A DNA stretch of 64,000 bases from Paenibacillus sp. DMB20 (GCF_000987955.1 NZ_LAZU01000032.1:286455-350454); one strand, 5' to 3'. Positions 42,187 to 51,611 are shown, numbered from the stretch's first letter. A program made the numbers and translations. Notes: generated by a model from the sequence alone, not told the origin.

Positions 42187-43451
42187 TACGATCCCTCATT
42201 TTTGTCATAGTAAATTTTCTTGTGCTTTACCGACCGGCGCTGTTCCTCATCTTGAAAGCTGCCGCCCGCCACCCGAATACGGCCGATGATTCCCGACCGG
42301 ATCATCGCCCCGATCTCCGGTATGCGTTCCTCCAAATCCTGCCGGATGGCTTCCAGCATTTCCGGCGTCACGGCGTTGTCCGCACGATTCAGCCCATCGT
42401 TATCGGTACCGTATACAAATACCTTTAGTCCCTCTCTATCCATATGGACGCGAACGCTTACCCGCGAGAGGTGCCGGTTCACGACATCCTCGATATCGTA
42501 AATGCTAATCTTCTCGCCATGCTTGAGGTCCGGCCCGATTCGTTTGACGATGCTCTGAAAACTCATCCGCTCCACCCCGTCTACGGTAATGGGGCGTAAA
42601 TCTCGAACCACGTCATACGTTACATAACGTATCGCAGGAAATGCCTCCCGTACCGTCGAAGTCAGAACAAGCACCTGTTCCTTCCCGGGAAGCGGTTCTA
42701 TCCCTTCGCCGAGATCTTCTGCCCCGACCCCTTCAGCACTCAACCCCTCGGCCAGCAAATAACGTCCGTGCTGCGGCGAATGATAGGCTATCGTACCCAT
42801 TTCAATGGAGCCGTACGTATCCGTAATCCGTTCCTCATCAATGCCAAGACGTTCGGCGGCACGCCGGATCCAACCGGCAGGGGCCATCTCCCCCACGAGA
42901 ATAACATGGCGGATGCCATATGCCTCGGGATGCTCGGAAGCAAGCAGTATACGCTCCAAAATTGACGGCATCGTGTAGAGCACCTCAGGCCGAAAGCTTT
43001 GCAATCGATCCAAATGCTGTTCGATCGGCAGCGTGTAGGGAATCGATTCAACCTCCATTCCCAGTTCCCTGAACACCTGGACGGCCGTCGCTTCCGCATG
43101 GCCCGTTCCCATATCCGCCAAGGCGGTTCGATAGCCGGACGTGCCTAAAACGGTACGGAAAACATTCAGCTTAATCCGCATATATTCCGCTTCATCGGCC
43201 TCGGAATAATATATGATTTTGCGTCTGCCCGAGCTGGTGCCGGACGTGCGGTATTTGTAAAGTCCTTCTGAGCCTTGAAGCGGATTATCGTCTGAATAAT
43301 AATGCTTCTCCAGAACGGATGAGGTGATCAGCGGCAGTTGTTCCAATCGATAAGATTCGTCTATCTGAAGAGCACCAAGCCTATGAACATACCAGGGACA
43401 GTACTTGCCAATCCGTTCAATAACCTCCTGAAGAATTGCAGACGAGATCAT
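42186..43451 (-). CDS. Phenylacetate-CoA-ligase-like adenylate-forming enzyme
   Basis: A 421-residue AMP-forming enzyme of the PaaK/CapK superfamily. YKYRTSGTSSGRRKIIYYSE is the AMP-binding P-loop motif (TSGTSSGRRK), ITDTYGSIEMGTIAYH is the second adenylate motif, and the C-terminal domain has YDIEDVVNRHLSRVSVRVHM. It is the first gene of a three-gene unit with sbnA- and sbnB-like genes, so it may activate 2,3-diaminopropionate or a partner carboxylate for conjugation. The real substrate and whether CoA is the acceptor are unknown. No NRPS or carrier-protein gene is visible in the window. Confidence 0.82.
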   Translation of the reverse strand: MISSAILQEVIERIGKYCPWYVHRLGALQIDESYRLEQLPLITSSVLEKHYYSDDNPLQGSEGLYKYRTSGTSSGRRKIIYYSEADEAEYMRIKLNVFRTVLGTSGYRTALADMGTGHAEATAVQVFRELGMEVESIPYTLPIEQHLDRLQSFRPEVLYTMPSILERILLASEHPEAYGIRHVILVGEMAPAGWIRRAAERLGIDEERITDTYGSIEMGTIAYHSPQHGRYLLAEGLSAEGVGAEDLGEGIEPLPGKEQVLVLTSTVREAFPAIRYVTYDVVRDLRPITVDGVERMSFQSIVKRIGPDLKHGEKISIYDIEDVVNRHLSRVSVRVHMDREGLKVFVYGTDNDGLNRADNAVTPEMLEAIRQDLEERIPEIGAMIRSGIIGRIRVAGGSFQDEEQRRSVKHKKIYYDKNEGS

Positions 43452-43700
43452 AAAACGGGCCTCCTCTCAGTTGGACCTAATGTGCCTGTTCCTTCAATCC
43501 ACTTTATGCAATGCGTGCTTGGTCATGTTCTTGGCCCCACCTTCAAAACGTAGGGCTGCCCGGGATAAAACGTCAATGCAGGCCTATTATTGCGGAAGGA
43601 TCCGCACAGCATAGGCGGCTTAACCACACCCTGCCGTTCCTTTGGCCATATAATAGATTGCTAAGCTACCAGCCCATTCTTGAAAGGAAGGACGAGAGAC

Positions 43701-44486
43701 ATGGCAAAAAAGCCTCCAAGAAGCAAAATCCTGAAAACAAAAATCATGGCCGCCAGCCCAAAGCTGACGGAACATATTCCTCTCACCCGACGGTTGAACC
43801 GTCAACTTTTGTCTCGCATGCTCAATCAATATGGCATGGTCTATGTAAAGCCCGATGAAGGCGCTCAGGGAAAGGGCGTTATCCGGGTAGAGAAAACAAA
43901 ACAAGGCTACCGTTACCAACACGGTATGAATGTACCCGCCTTCGCCGACTTCGGATCGATGTACGCTTCCCTCCGCAGACACATTCGCCATAAGCGGTAT
44001 CTGGTTCAAAAAGGCGTTCATCTGCTCAGGTACAACGGGCGTCCATTCGATTTTCGCGTCATGATTCAGCGCAATCCGAAAAGGCAGTGGGAGTGTACCG
44101 GTACGTTCGGACGCCTGGCCCACCCCCGCAAAGCCGTTACGAACGGAAGCCAAGGGGGCTCGATCTACGAGCCTTCCGTCCTGCTCGCACCCCATGCCGC
44201 CACCGGAGAGGTTTCGACTGTGCGGCGAGGCATGAATAAACTCGCCCATTGGACTGCCGCCAGATTAAGCCGGACTTTTCCTCAATTGAACGAGCTCGGT
44301 TTGGATATCGGCTTGGACCGGAGGCTCAAACCATGGATTTTGGAGGTCAACTTTTATCCCGATCCATGTCCGTTTACCCTGCTGCCGAATCCAAGGGCCA
44401 TTCGCACCATCGTGGCCTACGGCAAAGCTTACGGAAGACGGTATCGTCTAAAATGCACCAAGGCGAAGAGAGGCTCCCTCAGGTAA
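43701..44486 (+). CDS. YheC/YheD-family ATP-grasp protein
   Basis: A 261-residue ATP-grasp protein of the spore-coat-associated YheC/D group. MVYVKPDEGAQGKGVIRVEK is the ATP-binding glycine loop, YLVQKGVHLLRYNGRPFDFR has the conserved catalytic arginine region, and DIGLDRRLKPWILEVNFYPD carries the C-terminal metal-binding ExN. ATG 43701 has AAGGAAGG upstream. It is divergent from the diaminopropionate cluster with about 250 bp between starts. Family function in spores is known only from coat association, so a ligase reaction is inferred from the fold. Confidence 0.85.
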   Translation: MAKKPPRSKILKTKIMAASPKLTEHIPLTRRLNRQLLSRMLNQYGMVYVKPDEGAQGKGVIRVEKTKQGYRYQHGMNVPAFADFGSMYASLRRHIRHKRYLVQKGVHLLRYNGRPFDFRVMIQRNPKRQWECTGTFGRLAHPRKAVTNGSQGGSIYEPSVLLAPHAATGEVSTVRRGMNKLAHWTAARLSRTFPQLNELGLDIGLDRRLKPWILEVNFYPDPCPFTLLPNPRAIRTIVAYGKAYGRRYRLKCTKAKRGSLR

Positions 44487-44546
44487 AAGACTGATGGCGG
44501 CTGATCGTTATCTTTTTTCTATTGGGTTCGGTTGCTCTGAAAAAAC

Positions 44547-44583
44547 TTGCCCGATTCGATCAAAACGTTGAAACGGGCTTTTT
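44547..44583 (+). terminator. Terminator after YheC/D-family gene
   Basis: GCCCG (44549-44553) pairs with CGGGC (44574-44578), with an inner CGATC-like helix, then TTTTT. Confidence 0.6.
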
Positions 44584-44600
44584 CTCTGTCCAGCAAACGC

Positions 44601-44623
44601 AAAAAAACCGCCTTACGGCGGTT
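44601..44623 (-). terminator. Terminator of the tRNA unit
   Basis: AACCGCC / GGCGGTT with a TTAC loop, followed on the minus strand by seven T. It lies downstream of tRNA-Gly and tRNA-Pro. Confidence 0.75.
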
Positions 44624-44632
44624 AACTTATGT

Positions 44633-44652
44633 ATGGAGCGGGTGATGGGAAT
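44633..44652 (-). repeat. 20-bp duplicate of the tRNA-Gly 3' end
   Basis: ATGGAGCGGGTGATGGGAAT is identical to 44787-44806, the last 19 bases of tRNA-Gly(UCC), CCA included, plus one flanking base. No tRNA can be folded around this copy. Confidence 0.7.
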
Positions 44653-44787
44653 ACTCAACATTCTCTATTCTGAACTGCCTGCGGCAGGTCTGGAGGTTAA
44701 TGTTGACGCGCGTCCTGATTTCCATCGCTACGATGTACGCACGGACGGTCGAACCCTGGGGTTCGCTTCCCCTTAAACTGTGGTTAA

Positions 44788-44861
44788 TGGAGCGGGTGAT
44801 GGGAATCGAACCCACGCTACCAGCTTGGAAGGCTGGAGTTCTACCATTGAACTACACCCGC
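44788..44861 (-). tRNA. tRNA-Gly(UCC)
   Basis: Read on the minus strand: GCGGGTG acceptor arm, D-arm TAGTTCAATGGTAGAAC, anticodon stem CCAGC/GCTGG with loop CTTCCAA (anticodon UCC), T-arm GTGGGTTCGATTCCCAT and a 3' CCA encoded in the genome. The length is 74 bases. Confidence 0.96.
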
Positions 44862-44872
44862 AAATTTGACAA

Positions 44873-44946
44873 TCGGGACGACACGATTTGAACATGCGAC
44901 CCCCTGGTCCCAAACCAGGTGCTCTACCAAGCTGAGCTACGTCCCG
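44873..44946 (-). tRNA. tRNA-Pro(UGG)
   Basis: Read on the minus strand: acceptor CGGGACG, D-arm TAGCTCAGCTTGGTAGAGC, anticodon stem CCTGG/CCAGG with loop TTTGGGA (anticodon UGG), and T-loop GTTCAAAT. No encoded CCA is visible. It is 11 bp from tRNA-Gly, so the two are probably co-transcribed. Confidence 0.95.
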
Positions 44947-45055
44947 TCAAAAACTTGCTGTCTTAACGACAAAAATAAATATACCACGGAGCATCGACAA
45001 ATGCAACTGGTATTTTCATACAATAGTCCGCCTGAGGGGACAAGGAGCCCCTCAG

Positions 45056-47161
45056 CTAGCAGACCAAAAACGTTCTTTCAAAATCGAGTGCCCGAACGGG
45101 CCGGCTGAAATAATATCCTTGCCCTTCATGGCACTGCTGTTTGCGCAGGAAGCTCAACTGGTCTTCCGTTTCGACCCCTTCGGCCGTAACTTTCAGCTTC
45201 AGATGATGGGCCATCGTGGCAATGGTAGAAACGATTGCCGCATTGTTGTTATCCTGCAAAACTTCGTTGATGAACGCTCTGTCGATTTTGAGCCTGTCGA
45301 TCGGCAAGTTTTTCAAATAATGCAGGGAACTGTACCCTGTCCCAAAATCATCGATGCTGATGTTGACTCCAAGCCGTTTCAGGCTGTGGAGCTGGCCAAG
45401 GGCAGCCTCCTTATCCAACGTCATGGATTCCGTAATCTCAAGCTCCACATATTTCGGTTCAAGTCCGATCTCATTCAATACGGCCTCCACCCGATCCGGC
45501 AGATTCGTCTGGATAAACTGGCCCATGGAAAGGTTAACGGAAACACAGATGGGCCGGTATCCCGCCTTCTGCCACTGCTTGTTCTGCTTGCAGGCCTGAC
45601 GCAGCACCCATTCCCCCAGTTGGACGATAAAGCCGCTCTCTTCGGCAACCGGAATGAATTCTCCCGGGTAAACGATTCCCCGCTCCGGATGGTTCCAGCG
45701 CACGAGCGCTTCCATCCCTACCGTCTGCCCGCTATCCAAATGGACCAGAGGCTGGTATTCGAGAAAAAATTCATTCCGCTCCAGACCGCGCCGCATTTCG
45801 GACTCCAGAACAAGCCGATTTTGGGCCTTCTGCTGCATGGATGGCAGGTATCGCTGGATGCTGCTCTGTTGGCCTTTCGCATCATGCACCGCAGTATCCG
45901 CATTTTGGACAAGCCGATCCGCCGTCAATCCATCCTCCGGATAAACGGCAAATCCCGCCGACAGAGACAAATGGTATTCCCGCGTACCGAAAGCCAGCGG
46001 TTCTTGAAATAAATCGATATAGCGGCCGATTCGGCTACGGATTTCTTCAAGCTCCAGTTTGTCCGGAAGGATAATCGCGAACTCGTCGCCTCCCATGCTG
46101 AATACCTCTTCTCCTTTATCGGCGGCTTCCCGGGTTATCCGCTCGGACGCAAGTTTTAAAATCCGGTCGCCCGCATGGCGCCCCAATGATTCATTAATCA
46201 TCTTAAAGCGGTTAAAATTCAGCACAATAACAGCCGGTTCCGCTTCCGGACCGTCCGATTGAAGCAAGTCCTCCAGGCGCTGTACAAGTTTCCTTAGATT
46301 CGGAAGGCCCGTCAAGTCATCGTGATAGGCTAAATAACTGATCTGGGCTTCAGCTTGGCGCCGTTCTTCCAAAGGATCCTGTATCGTCAGCCGATAGCTT
46401 CCCCGGAGAACGAAATAAGACCCGATACAGCCGAAGGCAAGCCCTAAGAGGTGGTACGAGTCAGTTACATATGACGATTCGGCAAACAGGAACTGGCCCA
46501 CGGCAAAAAACAGCAGCCCCCGTACGATGATCAGCAAGGCTGGCGGCTTCTCGATTCTTCCTTTATATAGGATTGTCGCGGCGGCAACCAGAAAAACGGC
46601 CATGATCCCGATATCGATTCCCGACTTCATGGGAGTCAGGCCATTTTCATCCGACAGCACCGGCAGTTCTTGGCCGCCTGAAAAAAACAGCGTCAGGACG
46701 GAAACGGTAATCGTCACTCCTGCAGCCAGCAAAACGGTTTTAAACCGTCTGTCCACCGCCCCGTCCCGAAAACCGAATATCAGCAGAATACCGCCGGAAG
46801 CTAGGATTTTGGACAGCACGAGCAACCATAAAGATTCGTTCAGTGACAGGGTATTCCAAAAAAGCGGAAAGCCGACCGCTCCCATCATATGCAGCAGATC
46901 GAATACGAGCATGCTTAAGAACAGCATGCCTGTATACAGCCTTTGACGCGAAAGCTGGCTGGAGAAGTAAATCCACCCTTGCGTAAAAATCGAAAAGCCG
47001 ATCGAAGCACTGGCAACACCCGCGAGCAAATACAGGGAAGCAAATTCGTTCCATCCTTGAAACCGGTATGCCGAATCACGAAACATATGAATCAGGAGGA
47101 CTGCAAAGACAGCTGTGGTACCCGTTCTCACGGTCTTTCTCTCTTCTACGTTATTTAGCAT
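45056..47161 (-). CDS. Membrane GGDEF-EAL cyclic-di-GMP protein
   Basis: A 701-residue protein with an N-terminal membrane region of seven or more helices (including LLHMMGAVGFPLFWN, resembling MASE3-type sensors), a GGDEF domain (EVFSMGGDEFAIILPD) and an EAL domain (GMEALVRWNHPERG). The EAL metal and catalytic residues are kept: ELEITESM, DDFGTGYSSL, IDRLKIDRAFI and VTAEGVET. No RxxD inhibitory site precedes GGDEF. It may therefore both make and degrade c-di-GMP, or use GGDEF for GTP sensing. ATG 47161 has GGAGGT nine bases upstream. It is likely regulated by a membrane-sensed ligand and is monocistronic. Confidence 0.92.
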   Translation of the reverse strand: MLNNVEERKTVRTGTTAVFAVLLIHMFRDSAYRFQGWNEFASLYLLAGVASASIGFSIFTQGWIYFSSQLSRQRLYTGMLFLSMLVFDLLHMMGAVGFPLFWNTLSLNESLWLLVLSKILASGGILLIFGFRDGAVDRRFKTVLLAAGVTITVSVLTLFFSGGQELPVLSDENGLTPMKSGIDIGIMAVFLVAAATILYKGRIEKPPALLIIVRGLLFFAVGQFLFAESSYVTDSYHLLGLAFGCIGSYFVLRGSYRLTIQDPLEERRQAEAQISYLAYHDDLTGLPNLRKLVQRLEDLLQSDGPEAEPAVIVLNFNRFKMINESLGRHAGDRILKLASERITREAADKGEEVFSMGGDEFAIILPDKLELEEIRSRIGRYIDLFQEPLAFGTREYHLSLSAGFAVYPEDGLTADRLVQNADTAVHDAKGQQSSIQRYLPSMQQKAQNRLVLESEMRRGLERNEFFLEYQPLVHLDSGQTVGMEALVRWNHPERGIVYPGEFIPVAEESGFIVQLGEWVLRQACKQNKQWQKAGYRPICVSVNLSMGQFIQTNLPDRVEAVLNEIGLEPKYVELEITESMTLDKEAALGQLHSLKRLGVNISIDDFGTGYSSLHYLKNLPIDRLKIDRAFINEVLQDNNNAAIVSTIATMAHHLKLKVTAEGVETEDQLSFLRKQQCHEGQGYYFSRPVRALDFERTFLVC

Positions 47162-47395
47162 GTAAGCTGTACCTCCATCATATCTGCAAGCAGCATAATG
47201 ACTACTAAATATTGGATTCCACGCCAAAAGTAATTTTCCTGCTGCATTTTTGCGCAAAATGTCTTTTATATGACATCCTTCGACACATTGTCATTGTTTT
47301 TCACCCTGCCTGGTGCGCATTGATACGTTACCCCTGTCTATTTTATCCCTTACTTACTATCGGTTTTTTGACGGACCTATATAAATTCCTAAACG

Positions 47396-47437
47396 AAAAA
47401 AAAAGCACTTTTCTCTTCCAAAGAAAAGTGCTTTTTT
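47396..47437. terminator. Bidirectional terminator after the aldolase gene
   Basis: AAGCACTTTTCT (47403-47414) / AGAAAAGTGCTT (47422-47433) with a seven-base loop and A/T tracts on both sides. It ends the aldolase gene at 47454. Confidence 0.82.
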
Positions 47438-47453
47438 GGTACGTATCAGCAGA

Positions 47454-48413
47454 TTATTTCTTATTGAATGATACTTCCGGCGTGGTCAGCTTGTCATAAA
47501 AATCAACGGCTTTGTCCTTATCCTCCGAGGCGCGCAGCGCCATCGCGGAACGAGGATGCTCATCCAGGGTTCCCGTGATCATATATGGAATGAGGTAGCC
47601 CCATTCTTCTTTTTCACGCAGCGGGATCATAAAACGTTCAATAATGTCCAGTACGGGACGAAGCTCGTATTTTGTGCCTTTCAAATGGGTAACCAGCAAT
47701 TCCGTCGGACAGTTCCCGGCAGCGCGTCCCATCCCGTAAACGGAGGCATCCAGCAGTTCTACGCCATTCTCGGCAGCCACCAGCGTATTCGAAAATGCCA
47801 GCTGCATGTTGTTATGCGTATGGACGCCAAGACGCTTGTTCGGTAGGTGCGTTTTGAATTTATCGACCAGGTAGAGGATGTCTTTATGATCCAAACTTCC
47901 GTAGGAATCCACGATATACACCACGTCGACGACGCTCTCCTTGATCATCTCGAACGCCTCGAGCAGCTCGTGCTCCATCACGTTGGACAAAGCCATAATA
48001 TTGATCGTCGTCTCGTACCCACGGTTATGGAAGGTTTGAACAAGCTCCAACGCTTTATCTACATCCTTGATATAGCAGGCAACGCGGATCAAGTCCAACA
48101 AACTTTCCTCGCGCGGCAAAATGTCTTCTTCATCGACGCGGCCGATATCGACAAGGGCCGACAGTTTGGTTTTTCCTTTTTGCGGAATGACTTCGCGCAG
48201 GAAGTCGTCGTTCAGGAAGCGCCATGGACCCGCCTGGTCTGCCCCTTTCAGCAGTTTGGGGGAGTTTTTATAGCCGATTTCCATATAGTCCACGCCCGCC
48301 TCATTCAGGCCGGCATATAAATTCTGCACAAACTCCACGCTAAAATCCCAATTGTTGACTAACCCGCCGTCGCGGATCGTGCAATCCACGATTTTGGTTC
48401 GACTGCTTTTCAT
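47454..48413 (-). CDS. HMGL-like aldolase family protein
   Basis: A 319-residue TIM-barrel enzyme of the HMG-CoA-lyase/isopropylmalate-synthase-like superfamily. It begins KIVDCTIRDGGLVNNWDFS, whose DxTxRDGG motif contributes the metal-binding aspartate and catalytic arginine. GVHTHNNMQLAFSNTL supplies the HxH metal ligands, and VDSYGSLDH and GMGRAAGNCPTE are further conserved blocks. It lacks the C-terminal LeuA regulatory domain, so it is not leuA. Related proteins act as 4-hydroxy-2-oxovalerate-type aldolases; the substrate here is unknown. It is monocistronic. Confidence 0.85.
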   Translation of the reverse strand: MKSSRTKIVDCTIRDGGLVNNWDFSVEFVQNLYAGLNEAGVDYMEIGYKNSPKLLKGADQAGPWRFLNDDFLREVIPQKGKTKLSALVDIGRVDEEDILPREESLLDLIRVACYIKDVDKALELVQTFHNRGYETTINIMALSNVMEHELLEAFEMIKESVVDVVYIVDSYGSLDHKDILYLVDKFKTHLPNKRLGVHTHNNMQLAFSNTLVAAENGVELLDASVYGMGRAAGNCPTELLVTHLKGTKYELRPVLDIIERFMIPLREKEEWGYLIPYMITGTLDEHPRSAMALRASEDKDKAVDFYDKLTTPEVSFNKK

Positions 48414-48480
48414 CCAAGCAAACTCCCTTCACTCAAGTTTTTCTCTTCATCATACTTTAGCACCTGCCGAAAAGTAAAGA

Positions 48481-48504
48481 AAAAAAGTCCGCAAATGCGG
48501 ACTT
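48481..48504 (-). terminator. Terminator of pepA
   Basis: AAAGTCCGCA / TGCGGACTTT (48483-48504) with a short AA loop, followed on the minus strand by a T-run, 20 bp after the pepA stop codon. Confidence 0.78.
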
Positions 48505-48524
48505 TGTCAGATCATTCGAACGTT

Positions 48525-50030
48525 TTATTCCTGGGTCAGAATCCAATCGGCGATGGTGCGGACCATAACCCCCGTCGCTCCTTTGGGATCGACGCCTCTC
48601 TCTTTCGGCAAAAACGCAGTTCCGGCGATATCAAAATGCACCCATGGCAGGCCGTCGGCAAACGTGCCGATGAATAATCCCGCAGTGATGGAGCCCCCCA
48701 AACGTCCGGTGGAGTTTTTTACATCGGCCACATCGCTTTTCAGCATATCCCAAAACTCCGGATACGAAGGAAGAGGCCATACCTTCTCGCCTGCCCGCCG
48801 CGAAGAGGAAACCAGTTCCTGCAGGAAAGTTTCGTCGTTCGTCACGGCTCCCGTCGCAACATTCCCCAGCGCGACCAATACCGCTCCCGTCAGCGTGGCG
48901 ACATCAATAATCCGCGAAGCCCCAAGCTCTTTGGCGTAAGTTACCCCGTCAGCCAAAACAACCCGGCCTTCCGCGTCGGTGTTCAGGATTTCAATCGTGC
49001 GGCCGCTTAAAGTCGTGATCACGTCGCCGGGTTTGACGGCATTGCCGTTCGGCATGTTTTCAGCCGCCGGAATGACCATGACCACATTCAATTTGGGACG
49101 AAGCCGTCCCAGGGCTTCCATTACGCCAAGAACGGTGGCGGCACCGCCCATGTCGCTGATCATTTCCTCCATCCCTGCCGCTTTTTTCAAGGATATTCCG
49201 CCGGTATCAAACGTTATGCCTTTGCCGACCAAGCCGATTACATGGTCCCAATGGTCGGTTCCCTGGTATTTAATCACGATCATCCGGGGAGGATTGACGC
49301 TCCCTTTGCCGACGGCAAGAAGCCCGCCCATTCCCTGTTCCGCGATTTGTTCCTCATTCAGGACATAACCTTCCATGCCGTGACGTTCGGCAACAGACAT
49401 AGCCGCTTGGGCCAGGTCATCGGGAACGAGCAAGTTCCCCGGCAGATTGGTCAGATCTCGTGCAAGGCAGGTCGCCTCCGCTACGGCTTGCCCCCGGGCG
49501 ATACCGCGCTCCCATGCCTCGTTAAATTCGTTATCCTTGAGCTCTTCCTCCACGAAGAAGCGAACCTCTTGAAGACCGTTCTTTTCCGTCTGCTCCCTCT
49601 TGTACTGCTTTGCCCGATAGCTTCCAAGAAGAAAGCCTTCGGCCAGCGCCTGAGCCGCTTCTTCAACATCCTGCTCCACGGTAAACTGCATCATCGTTAC
49701 CGGGACCTCCAGCGAAACGCTTTTCGCGCCGATTTTGACAGCCGCTTTTGCCGAATGGGCGGCCGCGAGCCGCAGCTGTTCCGAGGTCATGGGGCCTTCG
49801 GTGCGTCCAGTCAAAATCAGCATCCGGAAGCCACCGTCCGTTGGAACGGGAAGCGTATATGTACGCTCCGGGGCACCCTGGAACAAACCTTTTTCATTCA
49901 ATTCCTTCAAAAACACATCCCACTGCGGAGATGCGCCTCCTTCTTTCATCTGCTGCTTTGTCACGAGCACTACATGTGCGTCGCTGTCCGCCTGATCATG
50001 CGTGATTCCGCTTTTCAAAGTCCATTGCAT
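48525..50030 (-). CDS. pepA: Leucyl aminopeptidase (M17)
   Basis: A 501-residue two-zinc cytosolic aminopeptidase. The N-terminal macro-like domain is variable. The catalytic domain has GKGITFDTGGISLK (Lys and Asp metal ligands), DMGGAATVLG, IPAAENMPNG and NTDAEGRVVLADGVTYA with the catalytic arginine. SITAGLFIGTFADGLPWVHFDIAGTAF closes the fold. It removes N-terminal hydrophobic residues from peptides. It is transcribed alone. Confidence 0.95.
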   Translation of the reverse strand: MQWTLKSGITHDQADSDAHVVLVTKQQMKEGGASPQWDVFLKELNEKGLFQGAPERTYTLPVPTDGGFRMLILTGRTEGPMTSEQLRLAAAHSAKAAVKIGAKSVSLEVPVTMMQFTVEQDVEEAAQALAEGFLLGSYRAKQYKREQTEKNGLQEVRFFVEEELKDNEFNEAWERGIARGQAVAEATCLARDLTNLPGNLLVPDDLAQAAMSVAERHGMEGYVLNEEQIAEQGMGGLLAVGKGSVNPPRMIVIKYQGTDHWDHVIGLVGKGITFDTGGISLKKAAGMEEMISDMGGAATVLGVMEALGRLRPKLNVVMVIPAAENMPNGNAVKPGDVITTLSGRTIEILNTDAEGRVVLADGVTYAKELGASRIIDVATLTGAVLVALGNVATGAVTNDETFLQELVSSSRRAGEKVWPLPSYPEFWDMLKSDVADVKNSTGRLGGSITAGLFIGTFADGLPWVHFDIAGTAFLPKERGVDPKGATGVMVRTIADWILTQE

Positions 50031-50111
50031 AGCTGATCCTCCATCCTGTCATCCGTTATGAATAATGTTTGGCTGTATCCATATCATAGCTTTCAAATAT
50101 TGTATCACAAA

Positions 50112-50153
50112 CCAAAAAGGAAAAGCCTGGTCCCCCCCGAACGGCCTTTCCTT
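50112..50153 (-). terminator. Terminator after the PAS sensor kinase gene
   Basis: AAGGAAAAGCC (50117-50127) pairs with GGCCTTTCCTT (50143-50153), followed on the minus strand by TTTTT. Confidence 0.7.
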
Positions 50154-50172
50154 GAATTTTCATCGTTAAAGA

Positions 50173-51289
50173 CTATCCATCCACGATTGGAAGCGTTATC
50201 ATAAACTCTGTCCCGGCCCCTGCCTGGCTCTCCACCGCAATTACGCCCCCGTGATTTTTGATAATCCGGTAGCTGACCGACAGACCCAGACCCGTCCCGC
50301 CTTCTTTGGTCGTAAAAAACGGATTGAACAGGTGATTCATTGTATGCTGGTCCATGCCGCCGCCGTTATCCGAAATTATAATGCTTACATGCTTTTCATT
50401 GCGTTTGGAGCTGATCTCGATCAACCCCGTACCTTGGTCACCCTGTTTTTGATCGATCGCATCCAACGCGTTTTTTGATCAGGTTCAGGATAACCTGTTT
50501 GATCTGCTTAACGTCCACTGAAATGTAAGTCTGCATCCGCTCATCTTCATGCAGCAAAATCTGGCAGCCTTTCATTAACGCTTCGCTCTCCGTCAGAAGC
50601 GCAACTTCCTTCAACAGGGAATTCACCGGTATCACCGTGGTCTGCGGCGCTGACGGCTTGGAGGAATTCAAAAACTCATATATGATATCGTTCGCCCGGT
50701 CGATTTCCGTCAAAATAATACGCGCATACTCATCCTTTCCAAGGCTCATGAGATGCGGCCGGAGAAGCTGGATAAATCCCCGGATGGAAGTGAGCGGATT
50801 TCGGATTTCATGGGCGATGGAAGCAGAAATTTTGCCCAGCATGGCCAGCTTGTCATTCTGATAAGCCGTCTGCTCGATTTGTTTGAAATCCGAAACATCT
50901 TTCACGCTGATCAGGAAATCGCCTTCCATTTGATCCCCGTACGTCATCGTAACCAACCATGAACGTCCGTATTCGTCCAGCAGTTCATGGAATCTTTTAC
51001 GGTGAAAGATCGTTTCCCGAAATATGCGCAGTATTTTCTTTTTCTTGAACCGGGTGAGCTGGGGATGACGCAGCAACTGGGTCAACGTACAGCCTGCAAG
51101 CGATTTTCTGGGTACGCCCAACAGCTTGGCCATCTGTACATTAACAAACGCCAACACTCCGTCACTATCAAAAAGGATGATCCCGCTGTCGAGATTCTCC
51201 AAAATATTCTCGTACTTGTTTTTTACAAGTTGATTGGAATGAAACGACTGCATTTCCTGCAGCTCGGTTTCTCGGATTTCACTCAACAA
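50173..51289 (-). CDS. PAS-domain sensor histidine kinase (one-base frameshift)
   Basis: A soluble kinase of about 370 residues of the sporulation-kinase (KinE/KinA-like) type. A PAS domain (ENILENLDSGIILFDSDGVL) is followed by HisKA with ASIAHEIRNPLTSIRGFIQLL (phospho-histidine) and an HATPase domain: N-box NLIKNALDAIDQKQ, ISDNGGGMDQ and KEGGTGLGLSVSYRI. The two frames join when one T is removed from the run of six at 50471-50476, restoring the N-box asparagine. The start is probably TTG 51289 after AAGGGGGAG. No response regulator is adjacent, which suggests feeding into the Spo0 phosphorelay. Confidence 0.87.
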
Positions 51290-51578
51290 GATGGCTCCCC
51301 CTTTTCTCCATAAGATGAACTTGCCAAACAAGCCTCATGCAGACAACAGACAGACCGATTCGCGTCCTTAGTGGTCTCCCATTCCAGAATTTACTGTTTT
51401 CTCCATGATAGTCAGCTTGGTAGAGAAACGTCAATCAGAGATACTGTCGAAATAGATCAGATCTTCGCATATGCGTAATCAACGTTGACTTTTAGGCAGC
51501 AAAAAAAACGCGTTCAGCATGGCATCTTATGAAAATGGTTGCATCATCCGTAGAGCATACCCCATAGAGCTGATTACA
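51290..51578. other. Intergenic region, no feature seen
   Basis: Between the PAS kinase and the terminator of the small zinc-binding gene I see no coding, tRNA or obvious structured feature. The right part is AT-rich and may include the kinase promoter. Confidence 0.3.
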
Positions 51579-51602
51579 TAAAAAGCCCCCGTAAGGAGGC
51601 TT
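51579..51602 (-). terminator. Terminator after the small zinc-binding gene
   Basis: AAGCCCCC / GGAGGCTT with a GTAA loop, followed on the minus strand by TTTTT. Confidence 0.7.
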
Positions 51603-51611
51603 ATCATGATG

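Noticed and set aside
45032-45054. CTGAGGGG / CCCCTCAG hairpin after the GGDEF-EAL gene
   Set aside because: A good stem but with no T-tract on the minus strand, so it was not called a terminator.
51340-51370. ACAGACAGACCG similar to part of the two-hairpin repeat
   Set aside because: Only about a dozen bases match and neither hairpin arm is present.
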